64,000 bases of DNA, taken from assembly GCA_021234155.1 (NCBI GenBank), contig JAJEKV010000034.1:5876028-5940027 (forward strand). The letters are read 5' to 3'. How positions within the stretch are numbered: position 1 is the first letter of the stretch; each line of letters begins with the position of its first letter. Below, piece after piece: positions 1-8,859 of this stretch. The stretch is from Isoetes taiwanensis (Eukaryota > Streptophyta > Lycopodiopsida > Isoetales > Isoetaceae). The notes under the pieces were generated by a model, which was not told the DNA's origin, ran no database searches, and saw nothing but the letters and a program-made list of their open reading frames with translations. The translations under genes were made by a program, and so were the position numbers.

Positions 1-270
1 GGTGTACAATATAAATCTTGAAAAAAAAATGTTCTAGATGCTCAGGACAAGCGCCTCAGTCTAAAAATGATCCAAAATAGATTATTTTGGAAGGTTCTAA
101 ATGCTCATGGGTAAGCACCTCAATCAAAATAGAAAATTCTAAGAGAATCTAGGGGAATCTTCATGAATGCTAAATATAGTACATAGAATGTTGAAGAATA
201 TAGAGGAATCACAAGAGAATCTCAGTAGAATCTTTGGTTACCTAGAGCACGACAGGGCCTTGCACCGTAA
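1..270. other. AT-rich spacer, no gene seen
   Basis: No coding or RNA gene is visible. The stretch repeats short GAATCT- and TTCTAGA-like words. These partly resemble the reverse complement of the sequence at 380-480, so it may be the outer, degraded arm of the palindromic repeat centred near 325. Confidence 0.4.
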
Positions 271-379
271 GAACATGCTAAAATTAGAACATGCACCGTA
301 GGACGTATTAATTTTCTTGTATATATATACAAGAAAATTAATACGTCCTACGTCGCATTGTTCCAGTTTTAGCATGTCC
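271..379. repeat. Long hairpin with a perfect 54-bp palindromic core
   Basis: Bases 298-351 are a perfect palindrome with 27-base arms around an alternating AT centre at 324/325. Outside it the arms continue imperfectly: the ACATGCTAAAA word at 273-283 is matched by its complement at 367-377. The whole can fold into a stem of roughly 50 bp. It could be a MITE end-to-end foldback or a small-RNA hairpin. No target-site duplication was identified. The core is seen directly; the nature of the element is inference. Confidence 0.85.
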
Positions 380-414
380 TTATATTCCCTTTAATTCTCC
401 TAGATTCCCTTACA

Positions 415-467
415 TTCTAGAAATTTCTAGAACATTTTAGAACTTTCTGGAACATTTTGAAACTTTC
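415..467. promoter_or_regulatory. Array of heat-shock-element-like pentamers
   Basis: Bases 415-432 read TTCnnGAAnnTTCnnGAA, a perfect four-unit heat shock element. GAA/TTC units recur on the same 5-bp spacing at 440, 445, 450 and 465, with one- or two-base decayed units at 435, 455 and 460. Heat shock factors bind alternating nGAAn units of this kind. No gene start lies immediately downstream. The array may therefore belong to a transposon promoter (stress-responsive plant retroelements are known) or be a chance product of a tandem repeat. Confidence 0.5.
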
Positions 468-572
468 AAAACATCCTAGAATATTATAGTCTATTTTATC
501 TTAATTAGAACATTACCCTTAAGTATAATTGAAACATAAATTATTCATAGAAATAATGTTTATTCGTAGAAA

Positions 573-645
573 TAATGCTTGGTCTAGTGGTTAGAGTGGG
601 GGGTTTGGGGGGTTGAGGACCAAGGTTCGAATCCCCCCAATAACA
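573..645 (+). repeat. tRNA-derived sequence with Pol III A and B boxes
   Basis: An A box (TGGTCTAGTGG, 580-590) and a B box (GGTTCGAATCC, 624-634) start 44 bases apart, the spacing of a real tRNA. The acceptor and anticodon stems do not pair, and the T stem pairs only partly. It is therefore not a functional tRNA. It looks like a decayed tRNA or the head of a tRNA-derived SINE. No clear SINE tail or target-site duplication was found. Confidence 0.6.
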
Positions 646-719
646 TAAAAAATTTTAAAAGCCTTACCTTAAGGAACGAGCATTCAATATGAGCCTTAGA
701 TCTTAGACATCAAGATCTC

Positions 720-1085
720 ACCATATAAAAGCAATATGAGCCGTAGGATCTATTACATATAATTCCCAAAGCCACGTGGACCGTAGGATTATGTCCCCAA
801 GCCACGTGAGCCGTCGGATCTCGGACCGACGGTCAGGATCAGATCAATCTGGACCGTAGGGCCATGGTACACATATTATATGTAAACTCCCAGGCCATCT
901 GGGCCGTAGGATACGTCCCAAACCCCCACGGATCTTCGGATCTCGGGACCGACCGGATCGGGATCGATCGATCATCTGGACCGTGTAGGGCCATGGTACA
1001 CATATTATATGTAAACTCCCGGGCCATCCGGGCGTAGGATACGTCCCAAACCCGTGGGAGTCCGGATCTCGAAGCGGGCCGGTCG
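720..1085. repeat. GC-richer tandem repeat, about 128-bp unit plus shorter relatives
   Basis: Two clear copies of a unit holding GGGCCATGGTACACATATTA (starting near 849 and 976, period about 127-129) are preceded from 720 by shorter degenerate units built on GACCGTAGGAT. The block is markedly more GC-rich than its surroundings. Open frames across it are by-products of the repeat and show no protein family. Confidence 0.75.
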
Positions 1086-1115
1086 GATAAGCATGAAACA
1101 TAAGAACATATATAG

Positions 1116-1119
<4 letters not shown>

Positions 1120-1206
<87 letters not shown>
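1120..1206. repeat. (CT)n microsatellite, left side of LINE
   Basis: About 43 uninterrupted CT dinucleotides. They run directly into the LINE coding sequence at 1207. A second (CT)n tract follows the 3' end of the same LINE at 2577-2600. Confidence 0.95.
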
Positions 1207-1211
<5 letters not shown>

Positions 1212-2526
1212 TGGGTTATTTATAGATGGCCTTGAAACATGGTTACACGATAATTGCCATGGTGGTACTGAACTTCATGGTTTTGTGATACAGTTGTTGA
1301 TGTATGCAGATGATGTGGTTATTTTTGCCCGCTCACCAGAATGCATGCAGCGTCATTTAGATGGGCTCGCCCACTTTTGTGACTCAACTGGGATGCAAGT
1401 GAACTTGGAAAAAACAAGCGTCATGACAGTCGGCACACTTAAACAAGAAAGTTCTTTTAGATATAAGGACAATCTGGTAAGCACATGTGATTCTTACAAA
1501 TACCTGGGGTTGATTTTTCATAGGAATCACAGGTGGAATGCATGCATTAATCAGCAAATTGATGGGGGGCATAAGGCTCTTTATGCCATGCAAAGCTTAT
1601 CTAGAGAAGCTCATTTGTGGGCTTGGACACTTAAAAAGAGGTTGTTTGATTCATTGGTGCAAAGTGTTGTACTATATGGCTGTGAGGTTTGGGGGCCGAG
1701 CCTCCCAATGCGATTGTGGGAAGATATGGAGCAGTTTTTAAAGAAATTTATAAGGCTAGAATTGGGGGTGAAGGCCCAGATCCCTACCCGATGATGTTTG
1801 GAATCACGGTCTTTACAGATTTTAGAAGGAGAAGCCATGCTGAGGTGCATTCGCTATATGAAAAAAGTAATTAATATGGATGAGAACCGACTTCCTTATA
1901 AAGCATTTCTAGCCAGCAAAGATAAAGGTTGGTTCTGTGATGCAACACGATGGCTTGGGAGATGGGATATTCAATGGAGTGAAGCAATACTAATTGAGAA
2001 AAACCTGAGGCAATGGCTTTACGCTAAGGTTCAAAAGAAGATGTGGTCACAACCAAAAACGAAAATGATATTATACAGGCAACATATGAATCCTAGTTTG
2101 GAAGCTGCTAGGTATTTGGAAGATAATATCTCAATAAAAAAAAGACATGTGATTGGTAGAATCCGCCTCAGCTCCCACCATTTGGGTGTTGAAACAGGAC
2201 GTTGGGGGCATATCATATCAAGAACAGAAAGATATTGTAAAGTGTGTGGTGAGGAGCAGGTAGAAGATGAATCCCATGCACTACTCAGATGTAGTGCATA
2301 TCACTTATTACGAGAGCATCATGGAATACAATCTGATAATCTTCATACCTTTTTTTTCCTTAGGAGGAGAGAAAATTGGGGCATATTTAGTAGAGCTATT
2401 GCAATATAGAGAGATTTGTTTAAAGAGATTGAACTATATTTTAGAAGATGATGATAAGCTGAGTGAGAGTGATGAGCAAGATGAGGACTCTGAGACTCAT
2501 CTGCTCTTCTATGATTATGAGTAATT
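1207..2526 (+). pseudogene. LINE reverse transcriptase, C-terminal half (broken)
   Basis: This is the 3' part of a non-LTR retrotransposon polymerase. The conserved YADDVV box of the reverse transcriptase palm lies near 1302-1320. It is followed by the YLG and LYGCEVW boxes of the thumb and connection region. A C-terminal zinc-binding motif of the form CxxC...DESHxxLxxC lies near 2240-2292. The 5' part, including endonuclease and fingers, is missing. The frame is broken by one in-frame TGA at 1792-1794 and by a frameshift in the T-run near 2349-2358. After that the acidic tail continues to about 2526 in another frame. Related copies of the same family lie at 23.1-23.9, 35.6-38.4, 39.6-45.2, 45.7-46.4 and 61.0-61.8 kb. 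The copy is dead. Confidence 0.9.
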
Positions 2527-2576
2527 TTTTATGTCTTTAGGCCTTTGAGGCCTCCCAAAGATTAATACACTACACT

Positions 2577-2600
2577 TTCTCTCTCTCTCTCTCTCTCTCT
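2577..2600. repeat. (CT)n microsatellite, right side of LINE
   Basis: A short CT run about 50 bases after the LINE coding end. It matches the (CT)n that precedes the element at 1120-1206. Confidence 0.9.
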
Positions 2601-3342
2601 GATCCTCCGCCAAGGGAGGCAGCATATCCTAGGCCACAGCCACCGTGTTGGGAAAGCGCACCTCTTCTATGTGTGGGACTGTGAGCATGGCAACCCTTGA
2701 GCATGGCAACCCTTAAGCAAGGGTCTGCTCTTTTGGATATACCCATCTCAACATGGAGAAGCCAAACCCAGATCTCCAAATAGCATCCTTGAATTCGCTG
2801 ATGCTTGGGATAGCCAGGCTTCCACTCTTGATAATTCTATTCCAATCTATAAAGAAGAAATCTTTGTTCAGGAAAACAGAATCTTCATCCAACAACAAAA
2901 GGACAAGTGAAGATTCAAAAATTGCTCTTTTTCCACAAGGAAAATGGATTGTGGTCCATCCTCCACAGAGCAAGGCCTTAATTCCGAGCCTATTCAACAG
3001 ATTAAGCGATTTTGAAGGTCTAGATTTGCAACAGAGTTCAATTTCAACTTTAATTTGCTGCTACGAATTTCCAAGATGCCAGTAGATGCTCAATATTGAA
3101 TCAAGCCCTTCAGTTCGCAAAATTTAATCAGCAACAAAGTAAGGGTTTTTCTATATCCAAAGTTCTTACTCATTGCTTGGTCCATAAATGTTCAAGACAT
3201 GGAGTTTTGGTAGGCAAGTGCAGTTATTATTCGCCGATTCTAACCTAGACTATGTTGCCATCCAGATTGAGCCCTTGATTTGTCTCTTTGCCTCTCATGG
3301 AGATTAATAGATGTAAATCGAGCATTCAGTAAGGTGGACAAA
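2601..3342. other. Spacer, no gene recognised
   Basis: Overlapping open frames on both strands (2713-2997 minus, 2753-3085 plus) cover the same bases and match no family I recognise. The minus frame has a vaguely retrotransposon ORF1-like composition, which is not enough to name it. Confidence 0.3.
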
Positions 3343-3492
3343 ATTTGGTAAGATGTATATTACTCTTCAACTTTACAATCTACTGTTCCTAAGGCACAAA
3401 ACCAGATGTATTCACAATTTGGTAAGATGTATATTACTCTTCAACTTTACAATCTACTGTTCCTTGAAGGCACAAAACCAGATGTATTCACA
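3343..3492. repeat. 74-bp tandem duplication
   Basis: The block beginning TTTGGTAAGATGTATATTAC is repeated head to tail, copies starting at about 3344 and 3418, period 74. The second copy carries a few inserted bases (TTGAAGG for TAAGG). It sits just upstream of the PPR pseudogene. Confidence 0.9.
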
Positions 3493-3509
3493 TTCCCTAG
3501 CAGGGTAGG

Positions 3510-4200
3510 TTTGTTCATGAATAGGTGCCCCACAATGGCTTTGAGTCTGGCATAGTAGTATCAAATGCCATGGTTCACATGTATGCTAAATGTGGAGACT
3601 TGGAGGTGGCCTCTGGCATTTCTGATCGAACACCTAAGTGGAACATGAGAACATGGGAGCAATCGTTGCAGGTTATCTTTTGCAGGTTATCTTCAGGATG
3701 GCAAAGTTTGTGTTGCCCTTATTTGCTTTGAGGGAATAAAGCAGGATGGCATATAGCCTAATAATGCTGCATTCTGCATTGTGTTAAAAGCATGTGGCAT
3801 CTTCAGTTCCTTAGAACAAGGTAGGCCACATTCATGGGCAGATTATTCAGAAGTGAATCCTACCTGACAACATTGTAGGGAATGTTTTTGTTGGTGTGCA
3901 TACTAAAGGTGGATGCTTGGAGGAAGCACATAAAGCTTTTCAAAATTTCTTCTATCGAGATGTTGTCTCATGGAATGCAATGATTGCAAAATATGGGCCG
4001 AATGGCCAAGCATGCTTTGCTTTTGAATGCTTCGGGGCAATGTAGCATGGTGACACATTTCCTGGCAAAGTGACATTTTTTGAGCATTTTAAGACTATGC
4101 AATAGTACAAGATCCATATAGCGGGGTAGATGGATCCATGAAAAGATTCTTGACAGAGGCATCTAAATTTCATTATTTGGAGTAGTCTTGTTGACATGTA
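3510..4200 (+). pseudogene. PPR (pentatricopeptide repeat) gene remnant
   Basis: Plant PPR proteins of the PLS class are usually organelle-targeted RNA-binding proteins that act in editing, splicing or stability. Fragments of successive repeats can be read in changing frames. They are a VSNAMVHMYAKCGDLE block near 3560-3610, a VLKACG...SLEQG block near 3785-3820, a YRDVVSWNAMI block near 3952-3985, and an SSLVDMY block ending near 4200. Several stops and frameshifts separate them, so no protein can be made. The remnant is cut at about 4201 by a small LTR element. Confidence 0.8.
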
Positions 4201-4201
4201 T

Positions 4202-4484
4202 TGATATGGTCTGTGGGGTACGGGATAAAGCCTGAAAAGGTTGGGGCCCATTGGATAACGATTTCCTTGGTTATTACTAAAGGTGCTAATGTGTAACATT
4301 TGGTATCAGAGCCAAGGTTCAATTCCTCGTGGCAACAATGGTGTGTTCCACATGCTTGAGGGCAAGCATCTCGAGAAGGGGGAGGAATTGATATGGTCTG
4401 TGGGGTATGGGATAAAGTCTGAGAAGGTTAGAGCCCATTGGATAACTCAAGCATCTCGAGGAGGGGGAGGAATTGATATGGTCT
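4202..4484 (+). mobile_element. Very small LTR retroelement (TRIM/SMART type)
   Basis: A 97-bp LTR at 4202-4298 begins TGATATGG and ends GTAACA. Two bases later, at 4301-4313, is TGGTATCAGAGCC, the classic plant primer binding site complementary to initiator methionine tRNA. A polypurine tract lies at 4373-4387. A second LTR starts at 4389 and stops at about 4446. It is followed by another copy of the internal end with polypurine tract, then the first 11 bp of a third LTR start at 4474. The internal part is only about 90 bp and encodes nothing. The element is non-autonomous and was inserted into the PPR remnant. The triple-LTR layout suggests a tandem copy later shortened by deletion. Confidence 0.85.
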
Positions 4485-4826
4485 TCCAAGTGTTCATTGA
4501 CCTAAAGCTTTATATTCTTGAGCTGGGCATCTTTATCAGCAACAACACACTGGAGCTTGTTGGCTATCTTTATGGAAGCTTTTTTCAGAGACTGGAGGGC
4601 AGCTAGAGGTAGCAACATGCAACTTGAGGTGTGCTTGTTCCAAATCCACAATGGTTTTCGGGGCATCCACCTCTTTAAGTTGGCTTGTAATGCCTGAATG
4701 GTAGTCTGAGCATCAAGTTGATTTTCCCCCAAGGCAGAGACATGAGCTTGGATAATGGCATATGAGTGCACGTGATCAACCTTTGAGACTGATTAAATGG
4801 GTGGCGCTATTTATGAGATCATGTCT
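4485..4826. other. Spacer; short coiled-coil-like frame on minus strand
   Basis: A minus-strand open frame at 4502-4771 has heptad-like Leu/Ala/Gln spacing but no recognisable domain or start context. It cannot be assigned and may be chance. Confidence 0.25.
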
Positions 4827-5030
4827 TGGAAAGAGTTGGTGCTCTTGTCCAAGTGAATGGAAAGAGTTGTTGCTCATGTCCAAGTAAATGGAATGGGTTG
4901 TTGCTCATCTCTAAGTGAATGGAATGGGTTGTTGCTCATGTCCAAGTAAATGGAATGGGTTGTTGCTCATATCCAAAAGAATAGGATGAGTTATTGCTCA
5001 TATATAAATAAGAAAAGGAGTGTTGGTACT
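4827..5030. repeat. 31-bp minisatellite
   Basis: Units starting at 4827, 4858, 4889, 4920, 4951 and 4982 share the core GGGTTGTTGCTCATGTCCAA, with an exact 31-bp period. They decay towards 5030. The repeats touch each other with no unique spacers, so this is not a CRISPR-like array. Confidence 0.9.
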
Positions 5031-5109
5031 CACCTATATAATTGAGTTGGTGCTCAACTTGTAGTTGACGGGGACCACTGAGTCAGTTGCTTTCTAGAAA
5101 ATGCTGCGG

Positions 5110-5247
5110 ACTAGCATCTCTAGTGATAACCAACACACCAAAAGGGCAAATCCTTCAAGGAAATTGTTATCCAATGGGCCCCAACCTTTTCAGGCTTTAT
5201 CTCATACCCCACATCAGAATGGCATATTTAATCAGTTGGACTCCAGG
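5110..5247 (-). mobile_element. Inverted fragment of the TRIM LTR
   Basis: Bases 5167-5214 are the reverse complement of the middle of the 97-bp LTR at 4202-4298, including the segment GGCCCCAACCTTTTCAGG. The flanking bases match the LTR ends more loosely with small insertions. This is a second, degraded copy of the same family in the opposite orientation. Confidence 0.75.
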
Positions 5248-5978
5248 TATATACAAATGTTTCTCTACCAAACAGATTATCCGACATATGTCCCCTCCAT
5301 AAAAAATTTCTTCTCATTCACTGGCACAACTCAAGTGCTTCGTGGATGGACCCTTGAAAACATTTGATCTTTTACATCTATGGTCTGAATACTTTCAAGA
5401 AGTGTCTTCTTTGTGCTCTGGTTTATCAACGATTTCTAGTTTGAAGACTTTCAACGTTTGATGCACAATGTCGAGGATGAGATTAAGTTCAAACCATCTG
5501 GAAAAGATGGGAACATTCCTATGTGAATAGAGTTACCATCGAGCTATACTTAGGTGTATTTTTGGGTCGCATGACTGGAAATTCCCACAAACAATAAAAT
5601 CCCAGTGTATCTTGCATTAGACAGTTCGATATTCATTCATGCATGTCTAAGTCCGTTAGTAAGTGAAGATAGACAGATTGCGAAAGAAAACATTTGCACA
5701 CGTCTTACCTAATATATTTAGAAAAAGTATCTAGAAACCTATTCAGATCCTTAGATACTGATGCTACTAAATTGCTCACGGAGTTGCATGTATTCATTTA
5801 AAATATCACAACTTCATTTAGAATCTTGTAAATCCTTCACATTATCTTGACATCACGTGGGTATTGCAATATCAGAAATTTGACCCTATTGGGGGTCCAA
5901 CCCCACAAGTTTTGAACGAAAGAAATGTTCGTAGCAGCCTTGGCTGCCATAAGTTTCTTGTATTCATAAGCCCACCTC
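5248..5978. other. AT-rich spacer, nothing recognised
   Basis: No coding region, RNA gene or repeat structure was recognised on either strand. Confidence 0.4.
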
Positions 5979-6300
5979 ATGTTCATACATGAACCATGTC
6001 TCATGTGTATGTTGCAGCCTGGTTGTGCCAACCTACAAGCAAAGAATTCCGGTATTGCTCGTCATGGCATTCATATTGGCAGAAAAGAGGCTACTAACAA
6101 AGTTGTTGTTGTTGGCTCTGTGCAAACTATTACTCTTCCAAGATCAGGAGATGTTCTTGGTCAGAAGGAGAAAAATGGACAGGGATTATCGGACAAGTGG
6201 TAGTGGTCGATGCTGCATTCCACTTAATTTACACAATGTTGGGGTGGTGACATTTTTCTGCACACATGTTTATCACGCCACTTGTTCAAATAATACTTCT
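5979..6300 (+). pseudogene. Fragment resembling the C-terminal RING end of VPS41
   Basis: VPS41 is the HOPS-complex subunit that tethers vesicles to the vacuole; its plant C-terminus ends in a RING-like motif. Here a GIARHGIHIG segment is followed, after a frame change near 6170, by GRCC...VVTFFCTHVYHATC. This pattern resembles the C-terminal end I recall for plant VPS41. A plausible splice acceptor (TTGCAG) precedes the segment at about 6018. One of the expected zinc ligands reads as proline or leucine, and the match stops abruptly near 6300, which is where a Gypsy fragment on the other strand begins. The family assignment is from memory; a generic RING protein is the alternative. Confidence 0.4.
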
Positions 6301-6307
6301 CATTCAA

Positions 6308-8560
6308 AGCCTGATAGTATGCTTGTTCAATTGACAGTAGTCAATGCACATTCTCAAGCTTCTCAAGCTTCCATCCTTTTTCTTAACAAACAAAATAGGT
6401 GCCTCGTAAGGTGGGACACTCGATCGGATGAAATCTAACTTAAGAAGTTCCTAGAACTGCTTCTTAAGTTCTGTCAATTCAGGGGTATTCATGCGATAAG
6501 GAGCCTTACTGGTAGGCTTTGTACAAAGTGTAAGTTGGGAGATCCTTGATCTCATCAAGAAAAAGGTCATGGAATTCCTTAGTCAAGTTGCCAATGGCTT
6601 TAGGCAAATCACGAATAACCTCTTTTTACTTAGAGACTGATTCTACGGATGTGAGTTTAACAATACAAGTAATCTTATTCTTTCTGATAGCCTTATCCAA
6701 TTGTTTCAAGGAAATGCACTCCATAATTGGATTAACTTGGTTACGTGATATTGTAATGCATAATGCATTGAATGTGACTTCTAGTTTTCCACAATCATTA
6801 TTTGCCTTAGCAACAGCTAGAAACTTTATGTCGACAATCATTAGGGATTTTTTGAGATCATAAAAGGGCCTTATAAGAATTGCTGACTAAGCTATATGAA
6901 CTACCAATCAGAAAACAGAACTGGTAATCCAGTCAGCAAAACAGTTATAACTAACTCACTGGATCACATTTTCTAGCATAAGTGATGTTAGAAAAGTCCA
7001 AATGAGCTCTTGTTTGGTGCAATAGATAGATCTCATTGAGATCTTTCTAACCTTAGGTGGTTTGCATATCTTTTAGCCCCGTAGGATAGTAAAAAATGAT
7101 AAAAACCATATTTTTTGGAGTTTTGACAATCATAAGTGGTTAAAATATGTGCAAAGCACCTAAGCTTGGAAAGATCTCAACGAGATCTATCTATTGCACT
7201 AAACGAGAGCTCATTTGGACTTTTCTATCAATAGTTATGCTAGAAAATATGATCCAGTGAGTTAGTTATAACAGTTTTGCTGACTGGACCCGTCAGGCTC
7301 TGATTTCTGATTGGTAGTTCATTTATCTTCATTTGGCTTAGTTGGCATGTTTTGAAGGCCCTTTTATAATCTCAAAAAAACCCTAATGAAGGTCATATTC
7401 CAATGTTCATGATCTCGGCTCTTAAAGCAAATGATGCTCCTGGCAACTGTATGATTAAATTGAGACGGCACCCTTGAGTATGGCAGATATCTCCACTGGC
7501 TAATACAACTGGCCGTGGTTTAGATCTCAAAGGTTTAATATTCAAAATGTCCGCCATCCTAGGGGATGCAAAATTATGCTACCCGTATCCATGAGAATGA
7601 CAAAAGGTTTGGAGTCTATCTTCACCACAATGGATATGATAGTAGGTTGGCTATCTTCATTCTCAGTTTCTATGGCTGCAAAGATGTGGGACTTACCTTG
7701 CATGCAATCGCATGCCTCTCTGCTAAGGTGGGAAGGTCAGTGAGAGCAGGCAATTCTTCCCAATCAATTTCTATTAACGCTGCTTGAGTTGCTTATGTCA
7801 CATAGGGACTTTCCTGCATACGATTTGGTCAGAAACAATGGCAGCAACCGTTATCCTTCTGTAGCTACTCGTGGGCTTCTTTAGAAATGGACTGGAGAAT
7901 TTGTCGCATGGTTCCTGCAGTATTTCTTGGCTTATCTAGAACATTAAAAATGACTTTCTTATCAATCAGACCTCTGGAAAGAAGATTGTTGTGGGGACCT
8001 CGGACTAGGTGAACGTGGCTTATAGGGCATATATGGCCGGCCTTCTTCAAAGGTTGAGGGTCGCTGATATGTAGACTTTGGTGCTTCCTCTTCAAGACTA
8101 ATTGCTTTAGCCTCTGTTTCTGCAACTGTCTTGGGATCTAAGATTTGCCAATAAGCCTTCAATATATCCCTCAACCGTGCGTCATTCAGTGATAACTGGC
8201 ACGTATAATCGAAAGTGCATAAACTCATCAGTATATGCCTGAACAGACATATTCTTCTACTCCAGGTGGTAAAAAGTCCGAATTTGCTGGTACTTATATG
8301 CTTGCAGAATATAATGGGCTTTGAATGCCTTAGCAAACTTCTAAACCTTCATTTGCTCCTGGTCAACCCATTAGCTTTAGCATACCCTTTCCACCAGATA
8401 CATGCATGCCCGTAAAGTTGGTGGTGGCAACTTTTCCAATATCCCTATCTATCATGCCATATAAATTTCTAAGCTCATGCATCTCGTCAAGCCATGACTC
8501 AGTATCCACGCCAGACCTAGTCTTCTTAGAAAACTGAGCAAGTTTTCGGTTCTTCCAAAT
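6308..8560 (-). mobile_element. Ty3/Gypsy retroelement, 5' half: gag, protease, start of RT (broken)
   Basis: Read right to left. Gag-like sequence with the capsid signature (F..L.Q....V..Y..EF) lies around 8350-8180. A Ser/Pro-rich tail around 8080-7965 and a poor zinc-knuckle remnant near 7850 follow. An aspartic protease with the LMDTGS active-site motif lies near 7585-7570. The linker and the start of the reverse transcriptase occupy 6838-6308, with ILFVKKKDG near 6390 and [11 protein letters not shown] near 6330. Stops and frameshifts occur throughout. Matches end just after the NKHTI position of the RT. The remainder of a Gypsy RT, from the next conserved box on, is found on the plus strand at 11.96 kb. 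A foldback element at 6839-7388 separates protease from RT. Confidence 0.85.
6839..7388. mobile_element. 550-bp foldback element (long inverted-repeat MITE)
   Basis: The left end CATTAGGGATTTTTTGAGAT and the right end are near-perfect reverse complements over 32 bases. The inverted repeat continues inward on both sides (for example AGATCTATCTATTGCAC near 7186 is matched near 7030) to a centre at about 7113. No coding capacity. It lies inside the Gypsy fragment between protease and RT, so it inserted after that element. The element may start at the GGG inside the first bases, with TTA/TAA at the edges, as in PIF/Harbinger-type MITEs. Because TTA...TAA is itself palindromic, this cannot be settled here. 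Confidence 0.85.
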
Positions 8561-8760
8561 GCTAGTGATAGCAGAGTCTACTATCTTCTAATAAATCCTT
8601 CTTTACTTCAAATATTGAAGAATCTATGGAATCTGAGTTAGAACTGGATGTAGAAGAACTACATGCACGCTTAGCACGTGCTGGATTGACAGCATCTCGT
8701 GCCAGTGCAAGTGATGGTGGCATCTGGTTGGGTTCACCACAAAGGTGTTTTGGCACGTTC

Positions 8761-8859
8761 TGTGTAGAGATGTTATGGCCCAGGAAAAAATGGTCGTGGC
8801 TAGCCCGGAGAAAAAAATGGCCGAGTGGATTTTTTCCTGGGCTATAACACCTCTGCACA
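8761..8859. mobile_element. 99-bp hairpin MITE
   Basis: The terminal 31 bases (8761-8791 and 8829-8859) are inverted repeats with about three mismatches, carrying the core GCCCAGGAAAAAAT. The central 37 bases are unpaired. No target-site duplication was recognised. Confidence 0.8.

Noticed and set aside
573-645. Functional tRNA gene
   Set aside because: A and B boxes are good, but the acceptor and anticodon stems do not pair, so it is at most a tRNA-derived repeat.
1054-1206. Open frame starting upstream of the LINE with a long Leu-Ser repeat
   Set aside because: It is only the translation of the (CT)n microsatellite; the real protein similarity begins after 1207.
2713-3085. Overlapping open frames on both strands
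   Set aside because: Neither has recognisable motifs, and antisense overlap of this size is expected by chance.
4827-5030. CRISPR-like array
   Set aside because: Units abut with no unique spacers, and this is a plant genome; it is a 31-bp minisatellite.
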